Of a stretch of 14,481 nt of DNA, positions 13,107 through 14,481 are shown piece by piece. The DNA is from Planctomycetota bacterium (lineage in GTDB: Bacteria; Planctomycetota; MHYJ01; WSZJ01; JACPWG01). A model generated the notes under the pieces. The model searched no databases. It saw nothing but the letters and a program-made list of their open reading frames with translations, and was not told the origin of the DNA. The first letter of the stretch is position 1. Each line of letters opens with the position of its first letter. The stretch covers positions 1 to 14,481 of the forward strand of contig JACRIP010000376.1 of the NCBI GenBank assembly GCA_016220045.1, in the 5' to 3' direction. A program made the position numbers and the translations under genes.

Positions 13107-14481
13107 GTGGGCGTCTGGAAACGCTTCGGCGGCGTGATCGAGCGCCACGGGCACAAGATCGCGCTGGCGGTCGGGCGCGGCCTGGTGAAGGCGATCCCGG
13201 TGCTGGGCAGCGTGATCGACGAGGTGTTCAAGCTCGGCGAGATGGAGGACCAGCGCGTCCCGATCCGGCGCATCGAGAACGACCTGGAGCGCCTGCTCGG
13301 CGGGCTCGATCAGCGCGTGCTCGCGCGCATTCCCAACGCGTCGATCGACGACCTCGGCGACGGGTTCGCCCGCGCCATCCGGGATTTGCCCGAGGAGGAC
13401 CGCAAGGCGATCGTCGTGGCGGCCGTCGCGCTCGCCGCCAAGCAGGGCGGAGAGCGGCTGCACCGCGGCGCGGTCCTGCGCGAGCGCATCCTGCGCGCCC
13501 TCGCGCGCGGCGACCGCTTCCGCCACTCCCTGGTCAGCGCGCTCCACGCGCGCAAGGGCGAGGAGCGCTTCTTCGAGCCCGGCGAGCGCATCAACGGCCG
13601 CTTCCTCGTCGTCGAAATGATCGGCTTCGGCGGTATGGGCACGGTCTACCGCGTCCAGGACGAACTCGTCGGCGACCCGCGCGCGCTCAAGGTCATCGCC
13701 CCTTCCCTCCTCGCCAATCCGGACCTGCGCAAGCGCTTCATCCAGGAAGCGCGCGTCGCGCTCGCGCTCAATCATCCCAACATCGTGCGCGCGATGCACA
13801 TCGACGAGGCGCGCACGACGCTGGACGCCCCCGCCTCGCTCTTCATCCTCATGGAGCTGGTCTCGGGCGCGTCGCTGCGCGATTTCCTCAAGACCCGCCG
13901 CCGGCTCGGCTGGGAAGAGGCGCGCTCCCTCGCCGGCCAGATCCTCGAGGGCTTCGCGCACGCCCACGCCGCCCGCGTCTTCCACCTCGACGTCAAGCCC
14001 GAGAACATCATGGTCGATCGCGCCGGCCGCGCCAAGATCATCGACTTCGGGCTCGCGCGCGCCATGGGCCTCGACACGGCGGCCACGCCGCTCGCCGGCA
14101 TGGGCACGCCGTATTACATGGCCCCGGAGCAACGGGACGGCGGATCGCGCCCGGACCACCGCGCCGACCTCTTCTCGATCGCCGTGGTGCTGTACGAAAT
14201 GCTCACCGGCTCGCTGCCCTTCGGCGTGGTCCGCCGCGTGGAGGAGGTCAACCCGGAAACCCCGCCCGGCCTGCACGACGTCCTGCTGCGGTCGATGGCG
14301 GAGCATCCGGAAGACCGTCACCCGGACGCCGCGGCCTTCAAGGACGCGCTGTGGCTGCTCGGGCGTTCGCCCGAGACCAAAGCGCGGCGGCGGGACGGGA
14401 CCCCGCTCGTGCCTGCGGGGGGCGGCGTCGCGCCCCGGCCCGGCGCGGGCGCGGGCGCGGGCGCGGGACCGGGTGCGGGAC
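13107..14481 (+). CDS. Ser/Thr protein kinase with novel N-terminal region, C-terminus beyond window
   Basis: The gene starts at GTG 13107, 6 to 8 bases after GAGGGG, and is open to the right edge (458 codons visible). Residues about 164-420 are a Hanks-type kinase. They show a glycine loop IGFGGMGTV (172-180), ATP lysine K195 in ALKV, helix-C E214, and a catalytic loop HLDVKPEN with D295 and N300. DFG is at 313-315 and APE at 339-341. The residue before the catalytic aspartate is Leu, not Arg, so it is a non-RD kinase. Residues 1-155 match no family I recognise. They are helical, with a hydrophobic segment IALAVGRGLVKAIPVLGSVI and then charged helices. After the kinase comes a Pro/Gly/Ala linker of GAGAG repeats. 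A membrane helix or sensor domain may lie beyond the window. It probably shares a transcript with tsaD and larB. Confidence 0.93.
   Translation, partial: MGVWKRFGGVIERHGHKIALAVGRGLVKAIPVLGSVIDEVFKLGEMEDQRVPIRRIENDLERLLGGLDQRVLARIPNASIDDLGDGFARAIRDLPEEDRKAIVVAAVALAAKQGGERLHRGAVLRERILRALARGDRFRHSLVSALHARKGEERFFEPGERINGRFLVVEMIGFGGMGTVYRVQDELVGDPRALKVIAPSLLANPDLRKRFIQEARVALALNHPNIVRAMHIDEARTTLDAPASLFILMELVSGASLRDFLKTRRRLGWEEARSLAGQILEGFAHAHAARVFHLDVKPENIMVDRAGRAKIIDFGLARAMGLDTAATPLAGMGTPYYMAPEQRDGGSRPDHRADLFSIAVVLYEMLTGSLPFGVVRRVEEVNPETPPGLHDVLLRSMAEHPEDRHPDAAAFKDALWLLGRSPETKARRRDGTPLVPAGGGVAPRPGAGAGAGAGPGAG

Noticed and set aside
12903..14321. 472-residue minus-strand frame opposite the Ser/Thr kinase
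   Set aside because: It is antisense to a kinase with complete catalytic motifs, and it starts in the A-free strand of the repeat, which cannot contain stops.

Overview
The window is very GC-rich bacterial DNA with tightly packed genes that have GC-biased third codon positions. A Hanks-type Ser/Thr kinase, a MerR/excisionase-type HTH fused to a receiver domain, an orphan GvpL/GvpF-like protein and abundant short-period repeats between genes together suggest Planctomycetota or another high-GC environmental lineage such as Myxococcota. This placement is an inference. No rRNA or phylogenetic marker was compared.

Layout, left to right. (1) 1-782, minus: 5' part of an HExxH metallopeptidase-like gene that runs off the left edge. 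(2) 933-1145: a heptanucleotide repeat array that ends on the stop codon of the next gene. (3) 1145-3695, minus: a two-gene signalling operon, an HTH-REC regulator followed by a hybrid histidine kinase, behind a strong sigma70-like promoter at 3873-3900. (4) 3913-4698, minus: an orphan GvpL/GvpF-like gene. (5) 4699-5193: non-coding DNA with a 77-bp tandem duplication, each copy carrying a GC hairpin. (6) 5194-9138, minus: a likely oxidoreductase operon transcribed as small subunit, GMC flavoenzyme, then a thiamine-diphosphate enzyme. (7) 9187-9266: divergent promoters. (8) 9319-10869, plus: tRNA-Phe(GAA) and an S41 C-terminal processing protease with an intrinsic terminator. (9) 11151-14481, plus: tsaD, larB and a Ser/Thr kinase in one tightly spaced run. 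The kinase runs off the right edge.

The two metabolic and signalling blocks look independent of each other. The HTH-REC protein and hybrid kinase are probably partners in one phosphorelay. The small subunit, GMC protein and ThDP enzyme probably act on one substrate chain, which the sequence does not identify. tsaD and larB overlap by four bases (ATGA), which suggests translational coupling.

The most unusual aspect is repetitive DNA at gene 3' ends. There are heptads after the hybrid kinase, octad inverted repeats after the GMC gene and after ctp, duplicated GC hairpins after the ThDP enzyme, and a 25-bp array that has replaced the 3' end of larB and adds about 59 residues to its product. I saw no CRISPR array, insertion sequence, prophage or defence system.
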